A DNA stretch of 64,000 nt from Siphlonurus alternatus (lineage: Eukaryota > Arthropoda > Insecta > Ephemeroptera > Siphlonuridae), in the NCBI GenBank assembly GCA_949825025.1, contig OX463778.1, forward strand, positions 54,128,364-54,192,363. Reading direction: 5' to 3'. This document shows, piece after piece, positions 47,224 to 59,200 of the stretch; positions within the stretch are counted from its first letter, which is position 1; every line of letters begins with the position of its first letter. The position numbers and the translations under genes are program-made. The notes below the pieces were generated by a model that worked only from the letters and a program-made list of their open reading frames with translations, searched no databases and was not told where the DNA came from.

Positions 47224-48731
47224 TCAATATTGTTTTTAAATGTCTTTGAGAAACATAAATCAAATTTAATAAGCCATCTATATATAGAGTGAATTTTTGA
47301 AGGATATCAGAACAATAATTGCAACCTATCTTCTCTGTTTTGATCAAGTACCATGGAATAATAGACTCTTCTATTCCACTTTTCAGATAAAATTTGTACA
47401 TAATTACTGCAATAGCTGCAGTAGGATGTTGATGTTTTTTTTATTGAGCCTGTATCAATAATGTTGACTGCTATAAAATAAAAGTTGTTTTTAATACTGC
47501 AATTTATGGATAAATTTATTTTACTTTGCTTTAACATTTATTTTGTTCATTATTATTATTAAAAAAAAAAAAGCTGCATGACCAATAGATTTTGACGGAA
47601 TGTTTTTGTTTCACTAAAAATAAAATAATTTTATATCACCTTTATTTTGATACATAGAAATATTTAAAAGAACTGATGAACATAAGATGTTTTTCTTGAC
47701 TTGTATTATGTAGTATGAATGAACTTCTACTGATAACCAAAAGCAAATATATCGAGATCACCATTTCTTTTCACACTAGCTACTGTATAATTTGATTTTT
47801 GTGTGTGTTATCCTAAAATATTAGCATTTAAAGATGAAATTATTTAGTTACAGTAACAGATTTATACATTTATACATAAAATTTTTAACGTCACTTCAAA
47901 TTAGGTGAAAACGTAAATAACATGATGTCATATTCCTTACGGGGTAAGCCAGCAGCATTATAAAAAACAGAATATTATAATCTTGAAGTTGGCAAAGGCA
48001 ACTTTCTGTGTTTGTATTGTATTAAGTTAATATTTTAGTCAAACTAATTGAAAAATTGCAACTCAGATTCAAGAATATAATAAACATAAAGCTTAGGTTA
48101 TATTTATAAACAAAAAATACAGTATTATTGTATAATACAGTACATACTAGCTCAAGCATCTTTCTTGAGCTATGTTAACAATAGCTACTACTATGAGCCA
48201 TATCATAAAATTTTGTTACAAAAACAGCATATAGGACCAAAACAACATTTTGTTCAGCAATATAACATGATCATTTCACTATTTACTGTACATCAGAAAG
48301 CTTTGTCCTAAACTAATTTTATTCTTACATTTAGACTTGAAAAAATATTTTACTTTCATATTTATTCCTCAAATAACAGTGGAAACTTTAAATCAAAACC
48401 ATCATGACCATCATAAAAGCAACATTTTAGATTAAAACTAGCCTACTTTTAATACACATATTTATATACTTTAGCAATAGTAATGCATTCAGCTTGCAGT
48501 GTTAACTTTCATCACTGTAGATAAATAAAAATTGAATGCCACAGGCCAGCATATTTCTTATTTACCTCATAGAAGAAGGCAAACATTGCTTGCCTGCATT
48601 ACTGTCCATTTAGTTAGAGAACATATTCACAGGTTAAAATTTACAATTGTCTTAATATGGGAGGAAGTGCATTGAAAAATAACTCACCCACCCCCACTCT
48701 CTTCTCCATGGGACCTCAAACGAGCCAAACA
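47224..48731. other. intergenic stretch 3' of BRCC3, no gene seen
   Basis: AT-rich. It may include the BRCC3 3' UTR (minus strand), but I could not identify a clear poly(A) signal. Nothing else is supported. Confidence 0.5.
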
Positions 48732-51423
48732 CTAGTGGTAATGGTAGCCGTTGTGGTTGTTGTTGCGGCTGTGGATGTCGAACAGCTGTCCCTCCAGCTC
48801 CTGCAGTTTGTTTCCCTCCTGGACGTGCTCCACGTCCAGCTGTTTAGTCTGCCACTGCAGAACCTGCGACCGCTCACGAAGACCTTGCAGCAGCGAGGAC
48901 TCAACCACTGACATCACGTGGTACATGGAGCTCGTAAACACTGCAAGCAAGTACGTCAGTTTTTTGTAAGTTAGGGACTAACTTAAAATTGATACTACAC
49001 ATCGACGTGGTAGGGGAAAAATAACCTAACTACATTTTGCTTACCAACAATGGAGTTAGGATATTTTTCCGCTACCACGTCAACATAGCTTACTATTACT
49101 TTCTTTCTGTTTTCAAAACACAGTACATGATAAATCTAGAAATTTGAAACTTTTAATTGTAATTAGAAAACTTTTCTTACAATCAATATAGAAATTATTA
49201 AGCTAATAGTTAGGTATTCAATAAACACATACCGGTAGAGAATTTTAACATAAATGCTTGCTATTTGCAAGAATAACGAAATTTCATAATACTGTATTAA
49301 TAATATTGCATGCATTTCAGAGTCATGCCAAAATATTTCTTCATATTGCTTCCGTTTTTCTTGCAGCAATGACGACAGTTTTGAGTGCAGGATGTTGTTG
49401 CCAGAAAAATATTTACAAAACATACTGATTTTAATTACACACTAAAAATTGGGGGTTGTAGATAAAAAGAATTTTGAACATTAAAAAAGGACATTCCTTC
49501 CCTCTTTGAATTATCACAACCTTGATGGTTAATTTTCCTTAAAAGTTAATCCCGACATACCCGAGGCGTTCTGCAGGTTGGAGAGGGTGCTGAGCTGCAG
49601 CTGGCAGCGATGGGCCTCGTACTCCTCGTGTTCCTCGTCATACAGAATCCTCGGCAGGTCCAGCACTTTCTGGAAGACGTCAGTCACAACCTTCAAGCCA
49701 CCTTTATTTTCTGATTCAATGTTAAAATAAAAAAACTTGTTCCCTGCATATTGTAGAGTACAGCAACACTACTTCATACTGTGTACTATATAATACTTTA
49801 TACCGATTTGACTTATGATTCTAGTATTTTAGGCCCACGAAACTCTCACTGCAATGCTATTTTTTAACTTTGCAGCCAAAAAAATTCACACACAATAGCC
49901 GTGCAAATACTGCAAATATTATCCTGTGTAAAATAGCCTCGGTCAGTTATTATTGTAACGAACCTCAGAGAAGAGCATCTGAGAGTCGCCAGAGGGCAGC
50001 ACGTGCAGCTCCACCTCAACACGCTGATCTTGGTCACTCTGGAAGCAAATCACCTGCATGTTCTGGTCCTGCAAACATGACGTAAGTACATGCAGTGAAA
50101 AGGTTAACATTTAGTACGTTCGCATGATGATATACCCGTAAAATACGTATTCATTGAAAACTGATAATGTTATTCTTATGAGGCGTCATCAACAGGCCCG
50201 TATTAAACACAGTCATGTGAACGTAGCGTATGTTCAGGTAAAAGAGCTATTTTCAGCATTTTCTTCAATTGCACTATGGAAAAATTCAGTGGGTAAAAAT
50301 TAAATTAAAATTTCCATTAATACTGTATCTTAAAAAATTTACAATCCATTAGTTCATTCAAAGCAATAACATTGTCTTTTATTTCTTGTACTTACCGGCA
50401 AGATTATTTTTCAGTTTTTTTTATTATATTTCCTGTACGTTGTATCTCTCACCTCAGGCTTAGAGCTCTCTCCAGGAAACACTGAGAAGATCAGTCCGAT
50501 GAACGTTCTGTCCATCATTTGGTACATCAGCTGGGTGCGGATGTCTGCAAAATATTATTTGTGTACCTGTCATTGGCTGTAGTAACTACGCATATCATAG
50601 TTCTACTAATCAGGCGCGGATCCAGGGGGTGGGCTGGGGGGGCACAGCCCCCCCCCCCGAAATTTTGGATTTAACATGGGCAATATAGGCATTTCCCCCA
50701 CTCCAAATTTTTTTTTTAACATTGGGCTTATGGAGGCAGCCCCTCCCGAAATTTTTTTCTGGATCCGCGCCTGCTACTAATGTTCATGGTTATCTCACTT
50801 ACCAACGGCTGAAGGCAGCACGGTGATGTGGGGGTGAGAATGGTACCAGCCGACGACCCTCATCGGCTGGTCCAGAGCTCTGGCCAGGTTTTCTGCACAC
50901 TCAGAGGCACCCATCAGCTGCTCCGGCGAAATCTCCACCCGGTCTTTTCTTTTGTCGCTACGTCGCATCATGATCATCGCCGAGATTTGGATCACCTTGT
51001 CTTTGTCAATCTGTAACAATCACATACCGTACAGTGTCATACTGGTGCTATGTGCACACACTGTCTATATCATATACCAGGTACGTATATGCATAGTTAT
51101 GAAAATTCTGGCTCAATAGTGTAATTTACTGTATCATATCATATTGACGGCGCAAACTAAATGTAAGAATATCAAATATAAATTAACAACAACACTGCAG
51201 GTATATAATACTGCAACTCCTGAAATACAGGCCTTGAAACTTTCTTTTTTGTAACCAGCTTAAAATCTGACTGGCGTGATGGTGAAACAAACAATATCAT
51301 GATGGAACTTACTTCACCCATCAGAAGCCCCATAACTTCTTCTCTCTCAGTAGAAAATGCATGGTCCATACACACTTGATAGGCATCAGCATTGATAAAA
51401 ACTGCATTTACACCAGAAGACAT
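48732..51423 (-). CDS. BRCC3: BRCC3 (BRCC36) Lys63-specific deubiquitinase, 6 exons
   Basis: BRCC36 is the JAMM/MPN+ metalloprotease of the BRCA1-A (nuclear, DNA damage) and BRISC (cytoplasmic) complexes and cleaves K63-linked ubiquitin. Exons on the minus strand: 51423-51313, 51010-50803, 50544-50453, 50068-49964, 49669-49561, 48940-48732. Phases agree and yield 277 residues (human 316). Catalytic features are intact: E29 in STEREEVMG; H94, H96, S104 and D107 in HSHPHITVLPSAVD, split across the exon 2/3 junction. RRSDKRKDRVEISPEQL is nearly identical to vertebrate BRCC36. The C-terminal exon is a Gln/Glu-rich helix expected to pair with the Abraxas-type partner. The loop between the first beta-strands is shorter than in human. 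The exon 4 donor (GTTCGT) is unusual. Head-to-head with SNRNP25. Confidence 0.95.
49002..49086. repeat. short hairpin repeat in BRCC3 intron 5
   Basis: GACGTGGTAGGGGAAAAATA..CCTAACT and AGTTAGG..TATTTTTCCGCTACCACGTC are complementary arms about 25 bp apart. The size suggests a very small MITE. No direct repeat was identified with confidence. Confidence 0.7.
49510..49545 (+). mobile_element. isolated fixed end of family R
   Basis: TTATCACAACCTTGATGGTTAATTTTCC.. matches the terminal about 35 bp of the family R retroposon with no body attached, as expected for an extreme 5' truncation. It sits about 15 bp 3' of the BRCC3 exon 5 donor edge, in the intron. Confidence 0.6.
50611..50773. mobile_element. 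hAT-type MITE with 8-bp target duplication
   Basis: The ends CAGGCGCGGATCCAG and CTGGATCCGCGCCTG are perfect complements. The element is flanked by CTACTAAT on both sides (50603-50610 and 50774-50781). An 8-bp duplication with CAGGCGCGGATCC-like ends is diagnostic of the hAT superfamily. Length is 163 bp, in BRCC3 intron 2, about 20 bp from exon 2's donor. Confidence 0.95.
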
Positions 51424-51817
51424 TGTTTTACATCAATTGTGAACTATGAATAAATATATATTTAGACCAAAAACTCTAAAAATTGTTAAATTTGGTGCCT
51501 GACTAGCTATTTTTCTACTACTTTCAAACTACCACAAAAATTTTGACAGCTGACGGAAGTCGCGGAAATTTTCTAGCATCCTACGCCATCTGTTGGTAAC
51601 GCTAAAAACTTCAACACTTCAACCACCAGCTGATATTTGTTTTGAATTGATGGCAGCAGGCTTTTGACCACTTTGCTCATCAAAATTAATTAAAATAAAC
51701 AATAGTTTTCATGCATGATCTAAATTGAAATTAAATTGTTTTTGTTCTATTAAAATGTAATACAATCACAGCTTCATTAAATTATATAAGTATACTGTAT
51801 ATATAACTTGAGACATA
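51424..51817. promoter_or_regulatory. bidirectional promoter of BRCC3 and SNRNP25
   Basis: Only 394 bp separate the two start codons, which point away from each other. The interval contains TGACGGAAGTCGCGG (an ETS/GABP-like ACGGAAGT core) around 51550 and a GCCATCTGTTGG E-box-like block at about 51586. No TATA box stands out in the GC-richer middle. Shared regulation is inferred from the spacing. Confidence 0.6.
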
Positions 51818-52795
51818 ATGGAGGAATCGGAAACAGAAGAAGTGTTAAGCCACAGCGAACTGGTGACGCTGACAACCAAAACGTTGAATGCCCTCCTTGG
51901 GAACGACCCTTTGTTGTCAGACCTACCACAGGACGTGACACTGGATGAGGTTTCTGCTCAGGTAAATTTGCAGTCATTAAAATATGCCATTCCTTTTGAG
52001 ATACTCTCCTTTCTGGACCACTATAACCACTTATAAACTTATTCCAATATTAAAAATTCTCCACATTTCTAATAAACATATTATGCATATATTATAACCC
52101 CCGCCTCAGTCAGCAACAAATATCTCCTTCTTTCCTCCAAATTCCTAATAATGGTATAAGTACAATATTCATAACCCATACACACGCTCAAAGAGTAAGT
52201 TTTCTAACAGCCCTTAACTGAACTTTCTCTAACTCTACACTCATACATGGACCCATCAAACTGCACTCATACATTTATTTTTATCATAGGAATTAATTCA
52301 TTTAAATAAGTCTTCCACTTCATGTATGTACATACTGTATACATACGTAGTCATGTGCAATGTACCAACTGGTATTTTAATGTGAATAAATTAATTAGTA
52401 CATAAACATTTATACAATATTTATCAAATAGAGGTATATTTGACCCACTTTTTTCTGACGTTTTACAGATTGCTTTGCAGCAGGGCAGCGCTCTCAGTGT
52501 GAAGGTTGTTCGAGCAGATGGGGAGGTTCTCAGGGTAGTGGTGGAGCGCCAGGGTGCTACCCTGGGCCACCTGAAGCGAGCCATTCGACGCCACGTGGAG
52601 CTGCGAATGCAGAGAGACACTGGCCGGCGACGCTTTATCAGCTGGCGTCATGTCTGGAAATCGTACTGGCTGTCCTTCAACGGAGAAAAACTGAAAGACG
52701 ATAACGCCACCTTAGTTAGCCTGGGAATCATCAATAAATCTCGTGTTACTTTTGTGAAAAGAAATCGTGACAAACAAAAGGATTCAATGGAATAA
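51818..52795 (+). CDS. SNRNP25: SNRNP25, U11/U12 di-snRNP 25-kDa protein
   Basis: This is a component of the U11 snRNP that helps recognise U12-type introns, with a ubiquitin-like fold. Two exons: 51818-51961 and 52469-52795, joined in phase 0, 156 residues (human 132; the extra length is mostly an acidic N-terminus, MEESETEE, and a longer tail). Matching segments: NDPLLSDLPQDVTLDEVSAQ; IALQQGSALSVKV; LKRAIRRHVELR; and ISWRHVWKSYWLSFNGEKL, the most conserved part of the family. The intron is of the ordinary GT-AG type. A probable poly(A) signal, AATAAA, lies at about 52977. Confidence 0.95.
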
Positions 52796-53276
52796 TTAAA
52801 TATTTTCTTGACAATATTTTTGTATTGTCAAGAAAATCATATAATATTGATATTATATTATTTTGTTCAAATTGTTTTAAGAATCATCACTTATCAGATT
52901 TTATTATTTACAATTTGATTAGAGGAATCTGAATTGTTGAAAGTACAGTACTAATATGTAATAAGTACAAACAAAGAATAAAAAGTGAACTTTTTTAAAA
53001 TAAAAAAAACAATAATATTATTCTTTAAATTATTGATCTATAAAAAAGTGAATTAAGTGATAAGTCTACTCAGCAAATTATCATAGGGAGAAAAATAAGA
53101 TACAAGAATAATTTTATTTTGTTTTTGCTACCAAACAGTGTGGTAACTGAAAGCAGACATGCACTGTGGTAAAAAGTGAAATTACTTTTATTGTGGATTC
53201 AAAATTTATAGGACTACCACACAGTATATGCCTTCATTTTTAAATAAAAGTTTCTTTCTTAACCTACAGAATGTAT

Positions 53277-53475
53277 GGTAAAGGTTCAGAGACCTCCGTG
53301 TCATCAGAATTCTGATCAACAATTCAGTACGAGGTCTGGGCACGTCATTCTGTCCAGCCACCAGGGAGGCTTTCGATCATCGTCCAGCGGGTGGATGATT
53401 CGTCGCAACAACTAACATCCCAAGACCTCGTACTGAAATATTTCTACATAAAAGACACAGAGGTCTCTGGTAAAC
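53277..53475. mobile_element. small MITE with imperfect inverted ends
   Basis: TAAAGGTTCAGAGACCTCCGTGTC-type sequence at left pairs imperfectly with GACACAGAGGTCTCTGGTAAAC at right. An inner pair, CAGTACGAGGTCT and AGACCTCGTACTG, is perfect. GC content is higher than in the flanks. Confidence 0.75.
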
Positions 53476-55060
53476 GGTCTTATGGGATCTGCCCATGCAA
53501 GTCTTTGTTGCCTCACAACTCGTATAAAGTAAATAATTCACAGCAGCAAAATTCAAATCCAATATAGTTGAAATTTTTTGCAAATTATCTTATGTTTTCA
53601 TCTACTTTGTTATGCAGTATGTGCTACAAGATTTTTTTTTTTTTTTTTGCTAATTTCATTTATAAATATTTTTAAAGACCCTTTAAAATACATTTATTGT
53701 ATTTATATACTTTTGTGGCTTTTGTTTCAGTAAAATCAACCATTATGTTGTTTAGTTGCAGTTGTTTTCAAGATGCACACCTATGCTTGAAATTATTGTT
53801 TTGTAAATATGGTCTAATCTTGTTACTATCATCAAAATAGTATATTTATAATTCTATGACTTTTAATATTCTCTTATTCATTATAAATTTGATTACTTAT
53901 TTGTATCTGTGAGCTAGGATAACATGAGACATTTACTAAAAGTACATTTTCAGATGAATTTTTCAGAGAATCAAAATGTACACAGTTTAAGACAATAATT
54001 ATACTGCATGGCCTGTATTTACTGAAAAATAAAGTGCTTTTTTAAATATTAAAAAATTAATTGAATTAATTTTGCTAATTATTTTATACTTTCCCAATAA
54101 TAATTATTGATTTTAATCAATCTCAATCAAATTTTGAATTTATTACTAATTGTTTTAATTAATTAATGCTAAAATATATTTTATGCTAATAATTAGCAAA
54201 ATAATAATATGGAATTATATGGATGACTTAAATTTTATTGAATTTTACACTCACAAAATTGAGGTGATGCGCAATAAATAAGATTATAACATTTATCAGT
54301 ATATATTTATATATATATATAAGTATTGTATTGTTATATATATTATATTATATGCATTATGCAGTATATTCATTGCAATTATATAATTCATAAAAAAATA
54401 CATACTAAAAATACAGCAGTAATTAAATGATTATAATTTATATTATAAAATGGTATAATATTGGTATATTAATTTCTATATATTATTTATATTATAATAT
54501 AATACAATTAATAGTTTGATCAGACTCGAATCCCTGGAACAAAAAAATGCATGAAATTTATGTTGGCCCGCGGGTCATGATACAACTATAATATATATAT
54601 GCTGCAATGATGTTGGGTGTTCGATCTTTTTGTGCCAATTTTATTTATTGGTTTTTGAGGGCTGAGGCTGATAAATTTGATTGGTTGTGTATATATATGG
54701 TTTTGCAACAAATTATATGTTTTCATTTTATATATTTATGTATTTTTTTTAATATAGCTGATGCCCCAATTATAATAATGCTCCATTAATATATTATATA
54801 TATAAATTATAACATAACATTAGCTAAAATATTTAAAAATACGCGTATATACCTACATAATAAATACACTTTCAATTTACAATTATTATAAAAAAATGAT
54901 GATCCCTGCGATCGCACGTACTAACACTAACTAATTATTTTTACTCGGCCGACGAGTTAAAAATTATTCTAAAAAGAGTAGGTAAATTTCATTTCATTTT
55001 TAAAACGCCTGAAAGTTATGCAACTCTTCCTACTCGAGTAAGTTTGGCAACACAGGATGT
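53476..55060. other. very AT-rich intergenic stretch, no gene seen
   Basis: TA-rich tracts dominate (for example 54300-54500). No exon-like block is visible, and short frames such as 54607-54789 have no motif or splice support. Confidence 0.55.
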
Positions 55061-55175
55061 TTACATTATTTTTCGCGCCACCAGAGCCCACCACCGCATC
55101 TGGAAGCGTCTCGGTCTCAGAACTTCAGAAATTTGTTAATATTCTTTTGAATAAGTTGAAAAATAAACCTTTCAG
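55061..55175 (+). promoter_or_regulatory. E2F-like promoter and probable non-coding first exon of the NB-ARC gene
   Basis: TTTTTCGCGCCA (55069-55080) matches the E2F/DP consensus. About 95 bp downstream, CCTTTCAG is followed by the donor GTAAAATAA at 55176, and all frames in between contain stops, as expected for a 5' UTR exon. It would join the acceptor TTTGCAG at about 56197, eight bases before the start codon at 56206. Confidence 0.4.
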
Positions 55176-56205
55176 GTAAAATAATCAAGGTTCAACAAAT
55201 AACATAACATCTTAAGTTCGTAGTAAGCTATTTAATTAGTTATTTTCATAAGGGTTTCTTTTGAAAGATTTTTGGCCTGCATCATGGGTCTGCAATGTCT
55301 GCATGCAGCGCATGAGGCATGGCAGCAGCCATCATCAGATCAGGCATAAATGGCATAAAATTCATATATTATGCATATGCATACGGCATGGCCAGTGCAT
55401 GTCATAGTTAACTATTATTCAACTCTCCTCAAATAATTTGCAAGTGAAACGTCCCATTGTATTCATATATGGCTCGATCCACCTGCTCTTATAGAAGTGA
55501 CCCAGCACGGTCTGTGTTTTAATGCTAATGTAACGTCCGGTGCTTGTCGGACCAGCTCAACCTCAAAGAGGAGAGGGAGGGTCAGTTTTGTCGAGCGATC
55601 GATGATCGACTTACCCAGGTTTGTAGGTATGAGGTGGAGCTGAGCCAGGCTTGCGACGCTAGCATTACATCTGATAGGCTGTCACTGTGGGAGGAGAGGG
55701 AGCCGTGAATACAATGCAAATGAGAAGCTTCAACATTGACGACAAAATTCTCTCAGCCAATGAAAATCCAGCACGCGAACTGCGCGCGACGACTTGTTCT
55801 ATCAAGCTTCCTATTCTTTAACCCAGCGGTACCTGGTTTTTAATTTTTTCCGACGGTTCTTATGAAGGGCAAGATTAATAATTCATATGAGCCACGGGAA
55901 AGATCACTTTACATGACATAAAAAATATTCGAGATTTTGTGCAGCATAGAATTTGAATGAAAAAATAAATAAGATTTTTCTCCTAACAAACCTTACGGAG
56001 CGATGTCAGAATGCGGCGCTGCGGCATTTTTAAGTTGAAGCTTATCATTAGTGTGCTCAGCTGGAACTATTTTTGTTTACTTTCATTGATTGAATTGATT
56101 CAAAATTTGAAAATGATCATTCAATTAGTTGATACAAAGGTTATAAAATTTGCCGGTATAGTTACTATGACAGTGTCTAACTTGCCGTTGTTTGCAGGCT
56201 TGAAG

Positions 56206-59200
56206 ATGCCAGGAGAGCAGAGGAGCAAAATAAGGACGACTGTATCCTCAAATCATGTAAGAAATTTTCCTTTTGATGTTAATTTAATTTTGGAGGTACA
56301 CAGAGGCGGCTCGTGACCATAAGCTCTAAGGATGCTAAAAACTGCATTTAGTACTGATTTTATATGTACAGTATACACTAATTTTTATTAACATTTAAGA
56401 GGATTAGCACACGAAAGAAAATTGAAAAAAAAATTTCATTGACATTACACATTTGAACTTTTGGTATATCTGAAAATTATTTTCGCAGGGATAAAAAGCA
56501 CATTGAAAGTAAAAACATTTTTTCTTCATTTTTTTTTTTTTTTTTTTTTCGACTGTCGAATTATTGCCTTAGCTACCATTAAATAAATTGTCTACTTACT
56601 TTATGCACAATGGTGCTCCGCTTTTTTGTAATAAATTAATTTTTTTCATACACTTCTACTTTCAGCACTCTCCGTAATGTTTAGTGGAATCACCCTTTTT
56701 CTTTAATTTTAACATTTTCTTCCACTGACAATGCTCTAGTATTTTTCCCCCAGTAAAAATCACACTTTGTTTTCCATATTTGATTATTGAAAGTATAAAA
56801 TAAGCACAAATTAGCTTGATAACTGCTAAATATTGCTCTCACTAGATATCTCAAACGATCACCTCATGTAAAGTTCATTCGTGTTTGTATGTTTTTACTT
56901 CCCTTTGAATTCATTACCAACTTAAATTTAAAGAAACTATTTTTTTTCTAATAATACAAGCCCCCTACGTAATACAAAGGTTGCAATTTTAAGTGAAAGA
57001 ACTCAAAACAAGCTGTAAAACACATGGTCACATCTGCGTGAAGCTAGTCATACAATGCATACTTGAACATGCACATAAAGTCTAAATTCTTACACTAAAA
57101 TGTGATAAGCACGAGGGGGGGGGGAAAGGATTGTTTTGTTGACTTATTTTTCGATGCTGTGACTCTGCAGCTCTGGCCTCAACGTTATACCGCCGGTAAG
57201 ACCTCGTGAAGTTTCGCTTTTATTACATTAACTTGCCTATGACGAGACCCTGGCAGTGCCGAGGCAGAGGGGAAGATGGAGGGGGTAGATCTTTCATAGT
57301 AGCAGAGGGGTGGCGTAGAGAGAAATGTTCCTGCAAAGAAGGTGACATTTGACACAAATTTTAACAACTTGAGAAGAAAATATAAAATAGAAATTTAATA
57401 TTTGTAACATTAATGAAATCAGATTTTCTTTATTATTTTCTAAATATTGAAGGAGTGCTGCCGCCCCTAGAGGTACGCCCAGTATCTTCCTGTACCAAAA
57501 TAATTAGCTCTACTTTATCACGTTGGAGTTAGTACAATTAACTGCAGTATATTTAACAGGACGTACCGTAGAGCTTGTTTGTTTTATTAAGAAAGTAATT
57601 CATGATGTTTCAATATTTCCAGGATTTAAGAGGAGCTACAACATCATCCCCACAGAAGGAGGATGTCAAGAAAGAGTCCGGAGGGAGAAAAAAGTCGCGG
57701 GACCAGTCCCCCTCGTCCTCCAAAAAGAGGGTGAGCAACCAAAATGTGAATTTCATTTGAGGAGGTCTTGCTGGATTTGATGTAACCACCGACTTGGAAC
57801 GTTTTTTCTTTTATTTTTGTCCTACGTTTAATATCAAAATATTATTATGTCAAGTCTACTGATTTATAAATACATAAATTACAAACTCTTTACACACATT
57901 TTCTCTATATATAGCTTTTTTATAATTTTGTAATGTACTTGTAGAATATAGTACAGTATTATACTTTTCAACTTTTATGATCCACACAAAATATTGATTG
58001 TCTCGTTGACTTAAAGCACCGTGTGTTTGCAGAGGGAAGACGAGGTCTCCCAGGTTGCAGGTGGCAGCGTCCCTCAGCAGGAATCTCAGCCACAGGTGAG
58101 ACGACTTTGAGAGTGGGGCTTTAGTTGAGTGCTGCTGTTTAGTGTAGCAACTCTGTAATTTAAAATGTGTATATTTTACTGTGCAAGACAAGCCATCAAC
58201 ATCCCCTTGATAAAAATTCAGAGCTAATTAAAAAATAACATCTCATAAACAGAGGCTTCAAGTGATCCCCGGCGGGAAAATTTTCTCCATAAGCCACCAC
58301 GTTGGAAAATTTGCTTTTTTTTTATCTCTGTAACTATTAAAGCTATGAATTATTTGAAATCATCTCCCCCCCCCCCCATTTAGAAGTTTTCTGATAATGA
58401 ATCAAGAAATTATTTTCATGTAAAAAATAATTTCTTTAATGCCAAAAAAAGCAATTTCAAGTTTTTTTTCACATAGGTTTGGATAGGACGGTGGGAACAC
58501 CGTAAAATCAGCTGACTTGAAGCCTCTATACCTTGGCATATTTAGGCCATCAAATCGTAAAAGTAATTTAACTGAACACAAAAGAACCTTTTGTATCGGA
58601 GTATAAATTTGAACTAACAGTCAGTTATAAAATGTTTTATTTACTGTATTTCTCATAAGTTGCTAACTTGGACCTTTGATTTAATTTGGTTCTATTTTTT
58701 TTTTCTTTTTTTTTTCTAAATACATATTTCTGTTTCAGCCTCAGGTGGTCTGCCCCCAAGCTCTCTCTCCTCACCCAAGACCTCAAGATTGCATCAACAC
58801 GACCCCCTTCCGGTCCATCCCGGCCTTCCTCAGCCGAGAAGCAGAGCTGGAGACGTTGAGCACTGCCCCGCTCAGCCAGGACCGAAGCCAGCGTATCGAC
58901 GTGGCCATCACTGGACCTGCCGGCGTCGGCAAGACGGAACTGACCCTCAAGTTCATCGAAGACAACGCCGCCAGGTTTGACCACGTTCTCTGGATATCGT
59001 CGGAGAACGAAACTTCCATCTATAATTCATTTATAAACATTGCACATGAGCTGAAAATCAATGAAGTTCCTCACAGTGTTTCTGACTTTGAATTACTGGT
59101 GAAGACAATTTATAAAACTCTCACCCCATACAACTGCTTGCTGGTGTTTGATAACGTAGACATTGACATTCAGATCTGCTTCCCTCCCATGGGAGTTGAT

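Noticed and set aside
54510..54545. tRNA B-box-like GATCAGACTCGAATCC
   Set aside because: No matching A box or foldable cloverleaf around it.
57145..57206. Possible 25-nt micro-exon (CTGCAG acceptor, CCGGTAAGAC donor) in the NB-ARC gene
   Set aside because: Its length is not a multiple of three, and the neighbouring exons are all phase 0, so inclusion would break the frame.
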